The notes: generated by a model not told the origin, from the sequence alone. Counted from the stretch's first letter, positions 10,039 to 23,379 are shown. The stretch is DNA of 64,000 bases from Prochilodus magdalenae (GCA_024036415.1 JAMWET010001950.1:378001-442000), one strand, 5' to 3'. Numbers and translations are program-made.

Positions 10039-11070
10039 AGTATAAAAGTGATTACAAGGAGCTAAGCAATCTTATAATAAGCTAACAAGAACCTCACCAT
10101 GAGTAACATTAGATATATTGACTTGATTTAAGATTTTTTAACTAGGCTAGATGTCAGTTTTGCAGTGTTTGTGGTTCTGAAGTTTTCATCTCTGGTTTTG
10201 CCTTGTAGCTATGAGGCTAATGTAGCTTAGAAGAAATGGCAAACAAAATACACACGTCATGCAGCTATAACTACACTCCTTGTGTGACATCCAAGAGGCA
10301 AAATGGATTCTGTTAGCAAGCTTGCATATGGGGTTATGTACAGTAGTTTTGTCAGTGTGGGCGTTTGATCTTGTGCTCTGCAGTGTATTGGCAGGGCAAA
10401 GCATGGCACACAGTGCCAGACCTCATCAGGCAGCAGCATCAAAGTCCTTCTCACCAGCCAGGCTTTAGTAAGCCGAGAACATTACGCTGGCTGCCGATCG
10501 CTGTGTTTGTCCTTTCTCAGCACATAGTCAAATTGCTCTCCTGGTGGGGTTGTGCAGACCAGGATGACATTCGGGGCGTTCTGCGCCTGCTCTCTGGGCC
10601 ATAACAGCCTGATCAAACATCATAAAGTGGTAGATCAAGTTTCATGTGCGCTCCCATTGTACCATATTACAGTGCTTTTTATCAATGGATATTACATCTT
10701 GGTCTCAAGGGGCCCAATGGGATCTCATTACGATGATGATCATGATGTCTGGGGTCAACCATGAAGAACGTTTGGGTGGGAATATATTAGTGGGGATGTG
10801 AGAACAAACTGCATGTGAAATTTCTAGACCAATCCAACGCAGCTGATGGTGAGCTCATCAGCATTGCCTAATGGACAACAGGGCTGTTGAGCATTTCACT
10901 ATAGATCAGCCTTCAGTCTGAATGACAGAACTGGAGTGCTGTGTGCAGTAAATGTGGTGTATATACGGAAAAGCAAAAAACAAAACAGTTAGTTAATTTG
11001 AAATTGTATTGCAGCTATGCTAGCTAGCACAGCAGCTAAGTTTTAATGGGATGGGATTTCTAACTTTCAG
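10039..11070. other. Unassigned DNA
   Basis: Unique sequence with no recognised gene. Overlapping short frames around 10250-10760 look like chance, with no domain or consistent splice structure. Confidence 0.45.
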
Positions 11071-11135
11071 TTACATTTACATTTACATTTAAGGTATTTA
11101 GCAGACGCTCTTATCCAGAGCGACTTACAACCGTG
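11071..11135 (-). mobile_element. SINE 3' tail fragment
   Basis: Contains TTACATTTACATTTAC followed by GCAGACGCTCTTATCCAGAG and CGACTTACAA, the reverse complement of the conserved fish SINE tail. The tRNA-like head is absent here. Confidence 0.75.
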
Positions 11136-12898
11136 CTTAGTGCTCCATTGGATAATATTCCAGCTAGTAGGAAGTTTAGAGCCTAAAACTCACCACGAGC
11201 TCAGACACTGCCCGAACAGGGGGCCAGTGCTGGTGCCTAGTTAGCTAGTTAGCTTAGCTACCTTCAGCAAATGACTACACTTGCTATCGATCCTATACAA
11301 GAAGCCCGCAGGTAGTCTAAGGCTCATGTTAGCATGGCTAAAAACAAAACAACCTCTAAACATTTTTCCAAATAATATAATCATGCGTTGTGTGTGCACA
11401 TTACAAATAAACATGAATTTGTATGAGTTAAAAACCTTTATGTTAGCCAGCAATCAAATAGAGCAAACAGTTGTGGGCTGATTCTGACTTTCTCATATGA
11501 CTCACTCGGTTGACTAGCTATGCTAGCTATGGAGGCCAGTACATGGCCAGATGCCATATGACTGCATGCAGTTTTGCCTCGTTTCTGTATCTGTGGACAT
11601 GAATGTTATGTACCAACTGTGGGCCAGACTTGAGCCACATCCAGTGGTTCTACTCGCTGTACAGTGTGCAGACCTGATGTGGTCTAAAGACCCAACCATA
11701 TACTTTGCTTTGCTGCCTCTTACAAACTTGGTTACAGAGCAGCACTAATTACCGGAGCTTCTGTCAAGCCCCACACCCAGCCGCCTAATATGGTCTTGCC
11801 TTCCTTGCATCCATGGGCATAAAAGGCAATAGCAGGATTTTTTTTTTTTGACCAAATAGTTTTTGTTGACCTGATATATTACTTTTTAATTCTACTTTTC
11901 ATACTTTAATAATAGAATAATTGCACAGCAATGTTTAATTCATATAATGAGTATTTTTTAGTGATAACTTATATTGCAATGAAGAGGTTAGAGGCTTAGA
12001 CAGGTTCTGGCTCACACTCAGCTTGTAAAAACACCATAAGTATCAACATCAGTACTTACTGTATCTGATGACCCTTGGTTCAGGGAGAAGGGAGGACACT
12101 GGAGGTGGAGTATGACAGGAGAGCTGAAACTTTTAATGCAGGTACTTGAAGGATTTAGTCGTGGCTCTTCAGCTGCCAGCAGAACAAAGAGAAGAAGAAA
12201 ATACTTTCAGGCGTTTGACTTTTTAGCCCATCTTTGCTGGCTCTGCTTCAGTGAAGTCTCTTTCTCTCTCTCTCTCCCACCAGCTACTCCCACCAGCTAA
12301 GCAGCAGGTAGCAAACGACGCACAGTTGAAAATCAGAGCCTAATTACCTGCTGTCTTACTGTGACTAGCACTCCACTCCTCAGGCGCTGCTGGCCCATGC
12401 ACTGTTTACTGCCACACTGTATTCTAATACAATAGCAGAACATAAAAGAATATAAACTAATATCGCAAAGTTGGTAAGACTCAGAAAGCACATGACCACC
12501 ACCAGCAGGCGGAATAGCACTCTTAACCACACAACTCTCCTTGACGATAGACACAGGAGCCATAACGGCAACTTATTTACAGGTTAATGTCCCGCGCCCC
12601 TGTCAGGCTCTGTGCAGGGCAGCTCCACATGGCCATGCATTTCGAATATCTATAGGCGAATGAGCCAGCAGTGCAATACTACATAGACCCCTTTTATAGT
12701 CAGCTGTCCTGGTGAGCTCACAAAGTCTGAGCATGCAAGAGCAGCACCGCTCACTCAACCCCACCCCAATTCTACTGCCATTCACCACCCTGTTGAAGCC
12801 AATAAGGGTGCTGCAGTGTTAAAGGCTTTTCCAGAACTGGTCGTACTTAGCCGCACTCTTCAGAATAACGGTCTGGGCAACGAACCATGTGTCTAACA
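11136..12898. other. Unassigned DNA
   Basis: About 1.8 kb of unique sequence without a supported gene. It includes a T10 run near 11839 and a CT run near 12262. The frames seen are short and lack domains. Confidence 0.45.
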
Positions 12899-13072
12899 AG
12901 GTTGGTGTAGCTCAGATGATACCACACCACTACCTGCCAGGGAGCCGCCACCACATGTGGGTTTGACTGAGGTTCGAATCCTGGTCTGGGTTACTATACT
13001 GTGCTACACCAATAAGAGTCCTTGGGTAAGACTCCTAACACTACATTGGGCCTACCTATAATATATATAATA
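12899..13072 (+). mobile_element. tRNA-derived SINE
   Basis: Starts GTTGGTGTAGCTCAG (A-box-like), has B box GGTTCGAATCC at 12971-12981, then AAGAGTCCTTGGGTAAGACT and CCTAACACTACATTGGGCC. It is cut short before the usual TAAGTCGCTCTGGA tail. Same family as 6574-6775 and 44574-44790, in the plus orientation. Confidence 0.85.
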
Positions 13073-14329
13073 TGTAAGTCTATGGAAGGAAGAAGGTCTA
13101 ATAAGTGTCACACAAAGAAGTATGGGTCAGTATGGCTGTGGATTAAGAGATTGGAGATCTACCCAGAGTAAGTACATGCAGTTTGGTGGCTGCTGTGTAA
13201 AGGACCCAACAGAGTTCTAATGAATGTGAAAATGAAATGGATTCCATGGGAGAGCCAGAGTGATGGTGGGGGAAGACAAACAGGCGAGTGTGGGTCAGAT
13301 CAACATTGAATTTGTGCTTAATTAGAGGCTCCACTAATCTACTGTGAATCTATGATTATTATTATTCAGTAGGTTGGAGTCAGTGCAGCTGCAGCTGCGT
13401 GGGCAGTTCCAGAATGACTGTACTGTAGTGTGAAATGAATTTCTGGCGATTAGTGGAAAATGGAGTTATTAATAAGTGATCTGCTGGGAGGTTACGAGAA
13501 TGTAGCTCAATGATCATTTCCGAAATATTGTCTTTCCCCAGCTGGAGCAGCACAAGAACAAAAGCTGCAGAGAACCTATACTTCAACAACAAAGCTCCAG
13601 ATAGAACCAGCAACGGCTCTTTGGAGGGTTGCCTTAGAAGAACCACTTTCTGGTTGCCTATAAAGACCCTTTTAGTTGATGGCTCTGTAAAGACCTACTT
13701 TCGTGAATGACACGAGGAGGTGTGAGGAAGTGTGAAGATGTCCTAGATGCACATGTCTAAGATGTTATAAACTGCTGAGGAGTCTTTATTTGTAGTGCCG
13801 TGCAGGAGTGGCTCTAAATCTGATTGAAATTGACGGGCTTTCAAGCCTAGGCGTTTTCCCTGCAGTAGGTAGAGACACGGACCCAGAAGTCTCTGTGTAT
13901 GTGTGCTGTGTGTGGTCCAGACTGGAGAAGCTCAGTCCACTCCACAACGCCTGCAGGGCTCGAGGGCCGTGATTGGTGGACTTGTCAGAAGCGGAAGCCT
14001 CAGTTTAGTCATCTGGAGCGAGCAGTGTGTATCTCTGACCATTTCTAATACAGCTTTAGGCTGAGCCAATGAGAGCTAGCTGTTACTGGCCTCGCGACTG
14101 GAGAGTAACAGGAAACCTGGGAAAGAATTCAGCATTCAGAAATTTTCAAAAAGGCACGGATAAGCAGATTTGGTTACAGGAAACGTGTTTGCATGTTTGT
14201 CACTCTTAAATGTTTCAGATCATCAAACAAATTAAAATATTAGTGAAAGACAACAGAGGTAAACATAAAATGCAGTTTTTTAAAAAAGGTTTTTATTATT
14301 ATGGGAGAAAAAATCCAAGCCTACATGGT
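13073..14329. other. Unassigned DNA
   Basis: Unique sequence. Around 13600-13690 there are phrases such as GGCTCTTTGG and AGAACCAC that resemble a decayed palindromic MITE seen in fish genomes, but the ends cannot be set. No gene. Confidence 0.4.
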
Positions 14330-15040
<711 letters not shown>

Positions 15041-15584
15041 TCATGCTTTTAGAGTTTTTTATTCTACCACTCTGTGATGCTCATAGGCTGTGGACCAATG
15101 CTAAATGTTGACAGACATGGAAGGACGGATGATTGGATGAGCATTGTTGTTGTTGTTTTAATTCTCTTGAAAAAGTAATAAATAAATAGCACAGTGATCA
15201 TGAGAAAGTGAACAGAAATGACTTTATTAATTCAGCAGAGGCTGAATTTCATACCACCATCTAAATCTAAAATAAACACATTTATTGAAAGTTCAGCACC
15301 ACATGGAGAGCTGGGAATAGTGTTTACGGGAGAGTTTGGATTATAAGACATTCTGAGAATCATGCAGATTTACGCATACACAACTCTAGAACCACTTAGA
15401 GTAGTATTAACTTATCGCTCAGACTTGAAAGGGAAATGCTGACCCAGCGTTTTTTGTAATGATCTCCAAAGTATCACAAAGAGACCGGTTCTGCTTTTTC
15501 ATGCCATTTGCCTTTGATGCCTAATACTCAGCGGGTCTGGATTTGAATACATCTGAGGCATTAGGGGCAGGAGGCACTGTAGGG
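15041..15584. other. Unassigned DNA
   Basis: Unique sequence. No gene or repeat recognised. Confidence 0.4.
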
Positions 15585-15607
15585 TGACAGAGAGAGAGAG
15601 AGAGAGA

Positions 15608-15663
<56 letters not shown>

Positions 15664-15672
15664 TAGAGAGCG
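15585..15672. repeat. (GA)n microsatellite
   Basis: Near-pure GA dinucleotides, 15588-15670. Ser-Leu frames on the minus strand are artefacts. Confidence 0.95.
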
Positions 15673-15825
15673 GGGGGTGGGAACAAATGCCACTCATGAC
15701 TTGATGACCTGCTGGTGCCAAATGCATCTGAGCAGCTGAGTGATTCTTTTGAATACTCGTATATAGTAACCAATTTTGCTCAGGAGACAAGGAATTCCTC
15801 TAATGTAATCTAAATGACTACATGC

Positions 15826-17466
15826 TAGAGAGAGAAAGAAAGAGAGAAAGAGGGAGATAGAGAGAGAGAGACATAAATTGAGTAGGAGGGAGGGAAAAAG
15901 ACAGAATAAGATTCAAAGACAAAGAGAAAGACTGAGAGAGAGAAAGACAGACAGAAAGAGGGAGAAAGACAGGTGGAAAGTGAGCAAGAGATAGAGACAA
16001 ACAGTGAGTGAGAGACGGAGAGAGAGGCAGTAAGTGAAAGAGAGAGAGAGAAAGTGAATGAGAGCGACAGAGAAAGCAGGAGGCAGAAAGTGAGTGAGAA
16101 GGAGAGAGACGGAATAAGAAACACAAAGAAAATATGAAAGACAAAGCAAAAAACAGAATGAGAGACACAAGACAAAAAAGGGAGTAAGAGAGAGACAGAA
16201 AGAAAATAAGCTAGTGAGGGAGACAGGCATAAAGTGAGATAGAAAGAGACAGAGAGAAAATGAGAGAAAGTGAGCTAGCAAGAGAGACATACAGAAAGAG
16301 GGAGAAAGAGAAAGTGAGCTAATGAGAGAAAGAGAGATGGGCAGAAAGAGTGAGAGAGAGAGACAGGCAGAAAGAGTGAGAGAGAGAGAGACAGGCAGAA
16401 AGAGTGAGAGAGAGAGAGACAGGCAGAAAGAGTGAGAGAGAGAGAGACAGGCAGAAAGAGTGAGAGAGAGACAGGCAGAAGAGTCAGAGAGAGAGACAGG
16501 CAGAAAGAGTGAGAGAGAGAGACAGGCAGAAAGAGTGAGAGAGAGAGAGAGAGACAGGCAGAAAGAGTAAGAGAGAGAGAGACAGGCAGAAGAGTCAGAG
16601 AGAGAGACAGGCAGAAAGAGTGAGTGAGAGAGAGAGATGGGCAGAAAGAGTGAGAGAGATGGGCAGAAAGAGTGAAAGAGAGAGAGAGACAGGCAGAAAG
16701 AGTGAGAGAGAGAGATGGGCAGAAAGAGTGAGAGAGACGGGCAGAAAGAGTGAGAGAGAGAGACAGGCAGAAAGAGTGAGAGAGAGAGAGACAGGCAGAA
16801 AGAGTGAGAGAGAGACAGGCAGAAAGAGTGAGAGAGAGAGAGAGATGGGCAGAAAGAGTGAGAGAGAGACAGGCAGAAAGAGTGAGAGAGAGAGACAGGC
16901 AGAAAGAGTAAGAGAGAGAGAGACAGGCAGAAGAGTCAGAGAGAGAGACAGGCAGAAAGAGTGAGTGAGAGAGAGAGACAGGCAGAAAGAGTGAGAGAGA
17001 GAGATGGGCAGAAAGAGTGAGAGAGATGGGCAGAAAGAGTGAGAGAGAGACAGGCAGAAAGAGTGAGAGAGATGGGCAGAAAGAGTGAGAGAGATGGGCA
17101 GAAAGAGTGAGAGAGAGTTGGGCAAAAAGAGTGAGAGAGAGACAGGCAGAAAGAGTGAGAGAGAGAGAGACAGACAGATAGAGTGGGAGAGAGAGACAGG
17201 CAGGCAGAAAGAGTGAGAGAGAGAGATGGGCAGAAAGAGTGAGAGAGAGAGAGACAGACAGATAGAGTGGGAGAGAGAGACAGGCAGGCAGAAAGAGTGA
17301 GAGAGAGAGATGGGCAGAAAGAGTGAGAGAGAGAGATGGGCAGAAAGAGTGGGAGAGAGAGACAGGCAGAAGAGTCAGAGAGAGAGACAGGCAGAAAGAG
17401 TGAGTGAGAGAGAGAGACAGACAGAAAGAGAGAGAGAGAGACAGGCAGGCAGAAAGAGAGAGAGAT
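15826..17466. repeat. Polypurine minisatellite, GACAGGCAGAAAGAGTGAGA type
   Basis: About 1.6 kb in which the plus strand is almost only purines with sparse C and T. From about 16330 it becomes a tandem array built from GACAGGCAGAAAGAGTGAGA or GATGGGCAGAAAGAGTGAGA with a variable number of GA steps, giving units of roughly 22-30 bp and tens of copies. A 440-codon Leu/Ser frame on the minus strand is produced by this repeat and is not a gene. Confidence 0.93.
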
Positions 17467-18034
17467 GTGCTTAGCACTAGCCCTGTATTGTACTGAGGCT
17501 CAGTCTGAGCGGCTGTGCTGCGGCGCACTGGCTGGATATTAATTGATTTTGTGCACACTGTAAAAGTGTACATGGTTTCAGGTAAACAATACATCACTCT
17601 ATAGATCTGCTGAATAAAGCCATTTCAGATCATCTCTGTACCTGCTGGCCAGAGCCGGTCTCAGATTACCTATATTTACTAAACAAAGCCCTTCCATAGC
17701 GGCGGAGAACACAATGCCTGCGGTATTTAATATAGCTATGAATTAAACAATATCACCACATAAAATATGCAACTCCGTAGTCAGCCAAACTGCAGCAGGC
17801 AGTGCAGAATGGCTCTATTATCAGCAGAGTCACATGCACAGGCCCTTTGTAAAGCTGCTCTAGAAGAGAGAGAGGTTTGGGCTTTGCTGCTGAAAGAAGG
17901 CCTGGAGTTGGAAAGCTGCTGGATGCAGCGCTCGTTTCCTGCAGCAGCCTGAAAGTTTTATGATCTCTTTTCAGCAGCCTGGCCTAACTCTAAAACTTCA
18001 CTCTCCCACCGGGCCACGCCAAGCCCTCTCTGCA
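17467..18034. promoter_or_regulatory. Candidate conserved non-coding block between purine tracts
   Basis: Unique sequence between two polypurine arrays, with TATTAATTGATTTTGTGC, GGTAAACAATAC (forkhead-like) and GGTATTTAATATAGC words. A plus frame at 17767-17952 is short and without motif. The regulatory call rests on texture only. Confidence 0.2.
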
Positions 18035-18990
18035 TTAGAGAGAGAGGGAGAGGGAGAGAGTGACATAGAATAGAGGGGGCAAATGGGAGTAAAAGAAAAG
18101 TAGAGAGAGAAAATACAGAAAAAAGAAACGGGAGAACGAAAGTGAGAGAGAACATGGGAGAAAGTGAGAAAATAGAGGCAGAAAGAAAAACGAATATGAG
18201 AGGGAAAGAGAGGGAAAGAGAAAATAATTGACGAGAGAAGGAAGGGGAGAAAGAAAATACAGGAGACAGATAGAGAAAGATGGTAGAGAAAGATGGGAGA
18301 AAGAAAAAATATAGAGAATGAAAAAGACAGAGAAAGAGAGAACAAGAGAAAGAAAGATAGACAGAAAGAAAGAAAATAGAGACTGACCTAATTGCTGGAC
18401 TTCTGGGGACAGAGAGAGGAAAAGAGAATAAGAGAGAGAGTGAGAAAGAAGAAAGAGAAAGACAGTGAATATGAAAAACAGATCTAAGTTTTGAATATTT
18501 GCATGCTAGAGAGAGACAGAGAGAGAGACAGAGAGAGAGCATAAGGAGGGAAGGAAGACACATGATTTCTGGACTTCTGGAGTCAGAGAGAGGAGGAGGA
18601 GAAAGAGAGAGGGGGAAAGAAGGAGAGAGAGAAGGAGAGAGCGCATAGAGAGTGAATGGAGACTGATCTAATTTCTGGACTATAGGAGACAGAGAGGGGG
18701 AGGAGAAAGAGAGAATCAGAAAGAAAATGAGGGGAGTGAATGGAGACTGATCTAATTTCTGGAGAAAGACAGAGGGGCAGGAGAAAGGGAGAGGGGATGG
18801 AATGAGAGTGGATGATTATCAAAGTGAGAGAGAAAGGCTGAGACAGTGGGAGAAAGAGAGAAAGACAGGCATGAGAAGTGAATGGAGACTGATCTGATGT
18901 CTACAAACAGAGACACAGATTGACAGAAAAGAAGAGTGACAGTGAGACCACATGAGAGAGAGAGAGAGAGAGAGAGACAGAGAATGAGAG
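18035..18990. repeat. Second polypurine tract
   Basis: Purine-rich plus strand (GAGAGAGGGAGAGGGAGAGA, GAAAGAAAGATAGACAGAAA and similar) with a loosely repeated phrase, GAGACTGATCTAATTTCTGG, at about 18660, 18743 and 18885 (last degenerate). It looks like a minisatellite of longer unit (about 80-140 bp) on a GA background. Confidence 0.85.
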
Positions 18991-19049
18991 AATGGAGACT
19001 GATATAATTCTGGGGAGGAATATTGGTCTGAGGTTTCTTATGTGCTTGT

Positions 19050-20125
19050 GGAATAGCCCCATCCAGCATTGCCCTATCCAGCATTGCCCCATCCAGCACT
19101 CTCATCCAGCACTCTCTTTCAACACTACTCCATGTAGCTTGGCCCCTCCAGCACTCTTATCCAGCACTGCTCTATCTAGCAGAGCCCCATCCAGCACTCT
19201 CATCCATCATTGCCCTATCCAGCACTGCCCCATCCAGCACACTCATCCAGCACTCTCTTTCAACACTACCCCATGTAGCTTGGCCCCTCCAGCACTCTTA
19301 TCCAGCACTGCTCTATCTAGCAGAGCCCCATCCAGCACTCTCATCCATCATTGCCCTATCCAGCATTACCCCATCCAGCACACTCATCCAGCACTCTCTT
19401 TCAACACTACTTCATGTAGCTTGGCCCCTCCAGCACTCTCATCCAGCACTGCTCTATCCAGCACTGCTCTATCTAGCAGAGCCCTATCCAGCAGGGCCCC
19501 ATCCAGCACTCTCATCCAGCACTGCTCTATCTAGCACTACCCCATCCAGCACACTCATCCAGCACTCTCTTTCAACACTACTTCATGTAGCTTGGCCCCT
19601 CCAGCACTCTCATCCAGCACTGCTCTATCCAGCACTGCTCTATCTAGCAGAGCCCTATCCAGCAGGGCCCCATCCAGCACACTCATCCAGCACTCTTATC
19701 CAGCACTCTCATCCAGCACTGCTCTATCTAGCAGAGTCCCATCCAGCATTCTCATCCATCACTGCCCTATCCAGCACTGCCCCATCCAGCACGCTCATCC
19801 AGCATTCTTATCCAGCACTCTCATCCAGCACTGCTTTATCCAGCACTGCTCTATCCAGCACTGCTCTATCTAGCAGAGCCCCATCCAGCACTCTCATCCA
19901 TCACTGCCTTATCCAGCACTGCCCCATCCAGCACCGCCCCATCCAGCACTGCCCCATCCAGCACTCTCATCCAGCACTTTCTTTCAACACTACTCCATGT
20001 AGCTTGGCCCCTCCAGCACTCTCATCCAGCACTGCTCTATCCAGCATAGCCCCATCCAGCACTCACTTCCAGCACTGCCCTGTCCAGCACTGCTCCATCC
20101 AGCATAGCCCCATCCAGCATCTGGT
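19050..20125. repeat. CCATCCAGCACT minisatellite with higher-order repeats
   Basis: About 1.08 kb of tandem 13-15 bp units built on ATCCAGCACTGCCCC or ATCCAGCACTCTC. A marker phrase, CATGTAGCTTGGCCCCTCCA, returns near 19131, 19273, 19412, 19586 and 19996. The first intervals are about 140 bp, so short units are grouped into a longer repeat. The His-Pro-Ala-Leu frames are by-products of the repeat. The array ends directly against a Tc1 family-A end. Confidence 0.92.
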
Positions 20126-20300
20126 GGAGACGACCAACAACTATACTGAGAGACACTACTTTACTGTATGTGTAGCTCAGTAAATATTATCCATATTAGT
20201 CTATATGCATCATCATTTATTGTTCCTGGTCATCTTCCTTCTCAATAGCACTGCAATCCCACACTTCCTTCTGGGTGAAACCCTTCTTTTGATGATGTGT
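20126..20300 (+). mobile_element. Tc1 family-A right end
   Basis: Contains TGTATGTGTAGCTCAGTAAA, CATTTATTGTTCCTGGTCAT and CACACTTCCTTCTGGGTGAA, as in the right end of the 1995-2890 element. The rest of the element is missing; the minisatellite takes its place. Confidence 0.75.
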
Positions 20301-21339
20301 CTATTTAAAAGAGGAGAGAGCATTGTTTAAGGTCCACGGTATGTCAGTTCTATGTACTGAACTCTCTTTATACAGCTTTGTATTCTATGGCACCCTTAAA
20401 TCCATATTTTAAAACTTATTATTGGAAACTAAATGATTTAAACCTTTTAACTAGTCGTGTCTCTACAGGAGAGGACAAGAAAAAAGACTAGTGTCCAATC
20501 AGTTACTAGCGTTTGAAGGGAGAGTGTTATAGCATACAGCAAGTAACAGTAGACGAAAGCGAGAAATGGAGACGAAAGGAAGCAAGAGATATGATGACCC
20601 CTGAGGAGTGAGCTTCAGTCCTGTAGATGAGATAAGGGGAGTGGGGAGTCATTGTGGCTGCAATAAGAAAGGGCTGAGCAGACACACCCATACACGTGTT
20701 GATTCATGGCCTACAGTGTGCTCTTATTAGGTCTACTGACCCATAAGGCCGTGTTGTCTGGAGGAGTCCTGGGGCTAAGCTGTTGCTTTTATGGGAAACA
20801 TGAAGGGCAGTTTTATGAAATTGCTTCATGTCATGCTCTGGGGTAAACAACCCTCCTGAGAAGACCAGCACAGCTTGTTGGTTAGTGCTGGTCCAGTGCC
20901 TGTTTAGCTGATCACCAATGTGGTTTTTCAAGCAAAGCGGCAAATGAAACCTACGTTTTGTCCTCCGTCTAGTTTAATGTAATTCTCACTGTGTTGTTTA
21001 AATGACAAGGTTGTTAAGTAGCTAACACTGAAAACCAGCACGCGTTGTCTAGTGTGGTGGGCTTTGACTGTAGTAGGCTGCAGTTTGAGTGGTGGGAGAA
21101 GTGTTATTTAGCAGCTTGTTGAAACAATGTGCAGTTATAGTAGTGGCCTGACTTCACAGCTGCGTAAACATACAGCAGGATGCCAAAGTCTGAAGACAGA
21201 TCTCTTTAATATTGTACATATTTTGATTCCTTTGTAATATTCAAAATAACAAATCAGGAAAAGGTTCTTAAAGCCAAATTCTGAGCACCCCACATGGTCA
21301 GAAACACCCTCTTTGTCACGTATCACCACTTTTAAACAC
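20301..21339. other. Unassigned DNA
   Basis: Unique sequence with no supported gene; the small frames on both strands are uninformative. Confidence 0.45.
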
Positions 21340-22310
21340 TTTTTGTTGTCTATTAATTAATGCTAATGGGATTTCACCTATTATACCTTGAGGCCTTTTG
21401 CTTTTTTTGTTTGGTTTAGGTAAGTGGGAATATAAGGGGCCAAGGCAAAATCTTCTCTTGAGCATCTCCTGAGGTAGTCCATTATGGATTTTAGGGTGTG
21501 TTTAGGATCATTATCCTGTTGGAGATAACCACCCTTTTTCATCTTCAGCTTTTCTACACATTGTGTGATATTTGCTTGCATCTTTTGCTGATGTTAAATT
21601 CAATCCATTCATCCCTCTACCAGTGACAGTAATAGCTGGAGAGGTGTTGTTTTCATGAAATTCTGTACCTGTTTCTCCTCCTTTGTTCATTATAGCCCAA
21701 AAGTTCTATTTTAACCTCATCAGTTCACAGCACATGTTTCCAAAAATGCATCAGACTTGTCTGGAGGTTGCCTTTCAAATTTCTCACACTCCAAGATCTG
21801 CTAAATCTTCCTGAAAGTATTTTGCAGTCAAATAGGGTTTTTTAATGGGTCTTTCCACCAATCCTAGGAGCAGTTTTCTTGGTACTCCAGGCTTCACCTT
21901 GACCTCCATCATTGCTGCTAACTGCCGTTACAATACAAAATGAGGGAATGGCTCAGTAAAAAAGCTTTGCTATCTTCTTATAGCCTTCTCCTGCTTTGTG
22001 GACATTTGTGAACAGCTACTTAGAGAAGCCCATGGCTGCTAACTGTTGGGACATTTTGAAGAGTCAGTGTTTATAAAGTTTTGAAGTTTGCAGCACCTTG
22101 TTTTTCCTAACGATGATTACGAACAGCCTTTAGCCCTAAGAAGCTAAATTTAGGTATATGAGACCTTGGTAAAAGTTTGCTTTTTGAAACTGCACAAAAC
22201 AAAATATTGAAATTAATGTTTCACCTTTAACTTCATGTCTTTTGGAGATCAGCTCATAGCCTACTGTAAGAACTGTTGGGACCTCTGCTATGCACGGCTT
22301 CCTGTCACAA
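21340..22310 (-). mobile_element. Decayed Tc1/mariner-like element
   Basis: On the minus strand, 21581-21381 reads KLKMKKGGYLQQDNDPKHTL then KSIMDYLRR, the block around the second catalytic Asp of Tc1 transposases. Beyond it (21600-22150) the antisense text resembles a decayed transposase with many stops. Terminal repeats cannot be fixed, so the boundaries are approximate. It is clearly older than the 3806-5410 element. Confidence 0.6.
21381..21581 (-). pseudogene. Tc1-like transposase fragment
   Basis: A 66-codon open remnant holding QQDNDPKHT. The downstream LNPIE block is not intact: after the Asp block the text reads ALAPYIPTYLNQTKK, a degraded form of sPDLNPIE. The first Asp region is degenerate too. 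Confidence 0.6.
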
Positions 22311-22854
22311 TGGTCTTTAAATACCGATGTTCCATAAGACGACCCACTGGAATATTAATGAATCAAGGAGTAGGAAATTGGACTATCCATGCCTAATTTC
22401 TCACTGTTCTTAGATTACAGTCTCAATGTTCTCTAATTACATTTGTTTTTTAGGTTAAAGAGTCTGACTACAAGACTCAAGTCGTTTCTGTCACTGGTGT
22501 TTTAAAATGCATAGAGTTGCACAGGAATAGTCGAGAATACATACTTAAGGTTCGTCCACTCTGCCGCTGTGAAGAAATCTGGCTCTGGTTATTTGTCACT
22601 GCTTATAAGGAAGGCCCAAAAATACTGTAAGACAAAGAATATTGATGTTTGGCTGTTAGCAAAAAAAATCTCATATCTACCTGTGCCCATGCTTACAAAC
22701 GTCAATCAGCGAACAAAACGGTGCTCAGTGCTCACCATTATCTGATAGAGACAAGGACTAAGCTCTTTGTGCCTGAAGTTAAGCTTCCATCCCTAAACAC
22801 AAAGCAAATCAATCCTATTAAAGTTCAAACTGCAATTTAAATGTTGATGCTTTA
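22311..22854. other. Unassigned DNA
   Basis: Unique sequence. No gene recognised. Confidence 0.4.
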
Positions 22855-23300
22855 CAGCGTAATGTCACCGATAAGGTCAAACAGCCTGCATGACCTTTCA
22901 GGGTTAAGCGATTGGCTTTGGCTGGCCTGCCGATGCATTTAGCTGAATGTCAATGGAGTATATGAGCCTCCTTTTTTCTTAGGCCTGTGAGTTTCATTTC
23001 CTCCAGGCTAAATGCTGCACTTTGAATGGCACAGCATTAGCTCGGGCGTGAGCGCTCATTAGGGAAGCTGAAATGCACCAGCCGCATTTGTGATGTAACT
23101 GTAGGCTAATGGCATCTTGAAACTTTTCAAATAGTATCTTCGTTCCTCTGTGCTCGCTGACCTTTGTTATCAGGTTGCACGCACGCTCTCAGTTTCCTGA
23201 GGCACAAATCCTCTGCAACACGACACCCACAACGCTGTAAAACTGCATCTGACAGGACTTACAAAATGACTTGCAGTTTATCTTCCATCTTGAATTCACA
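22855..23300. promoter_or_regulatory. Candidate conserved non-coding block upstream of the host exon
   Basis: Non-repetitive and balanced in composition, with words such as AAGGTCAAACAGCCTGCATG (nuclear-receptor-like half sites), GCATTAGCTCGGG and CTCATTAGGGAAGC. It lies about 0.7-1.1 kb upstream of the terminal coding exon, probably in its last intron. Composition only. Confidence 0.22.
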
Positions 23301-23379
23301 CAGCTTCATTATTCTGGAGCAAACCAGAGGAAAAAAGAGCTGACCTACAGTGCTGCTGGAGTGTTGTACACTGTGTCCA

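Noticed and set aside
16275..17597. 440-codon minus-strand open frame
   Set aside because: It is the GA minisatellite read as Leu/Ser/Cys repeats; there is no start context or domain, and the repeat unit alone accounts for the open frame.
18992..19873. Two long plus-strand frames rich in His, Pro, Ala, Leu, Ser
   Set aside because: They follow the CCATCCAGCACT minisatellite exactly; openness is due to the unit lacking stops.
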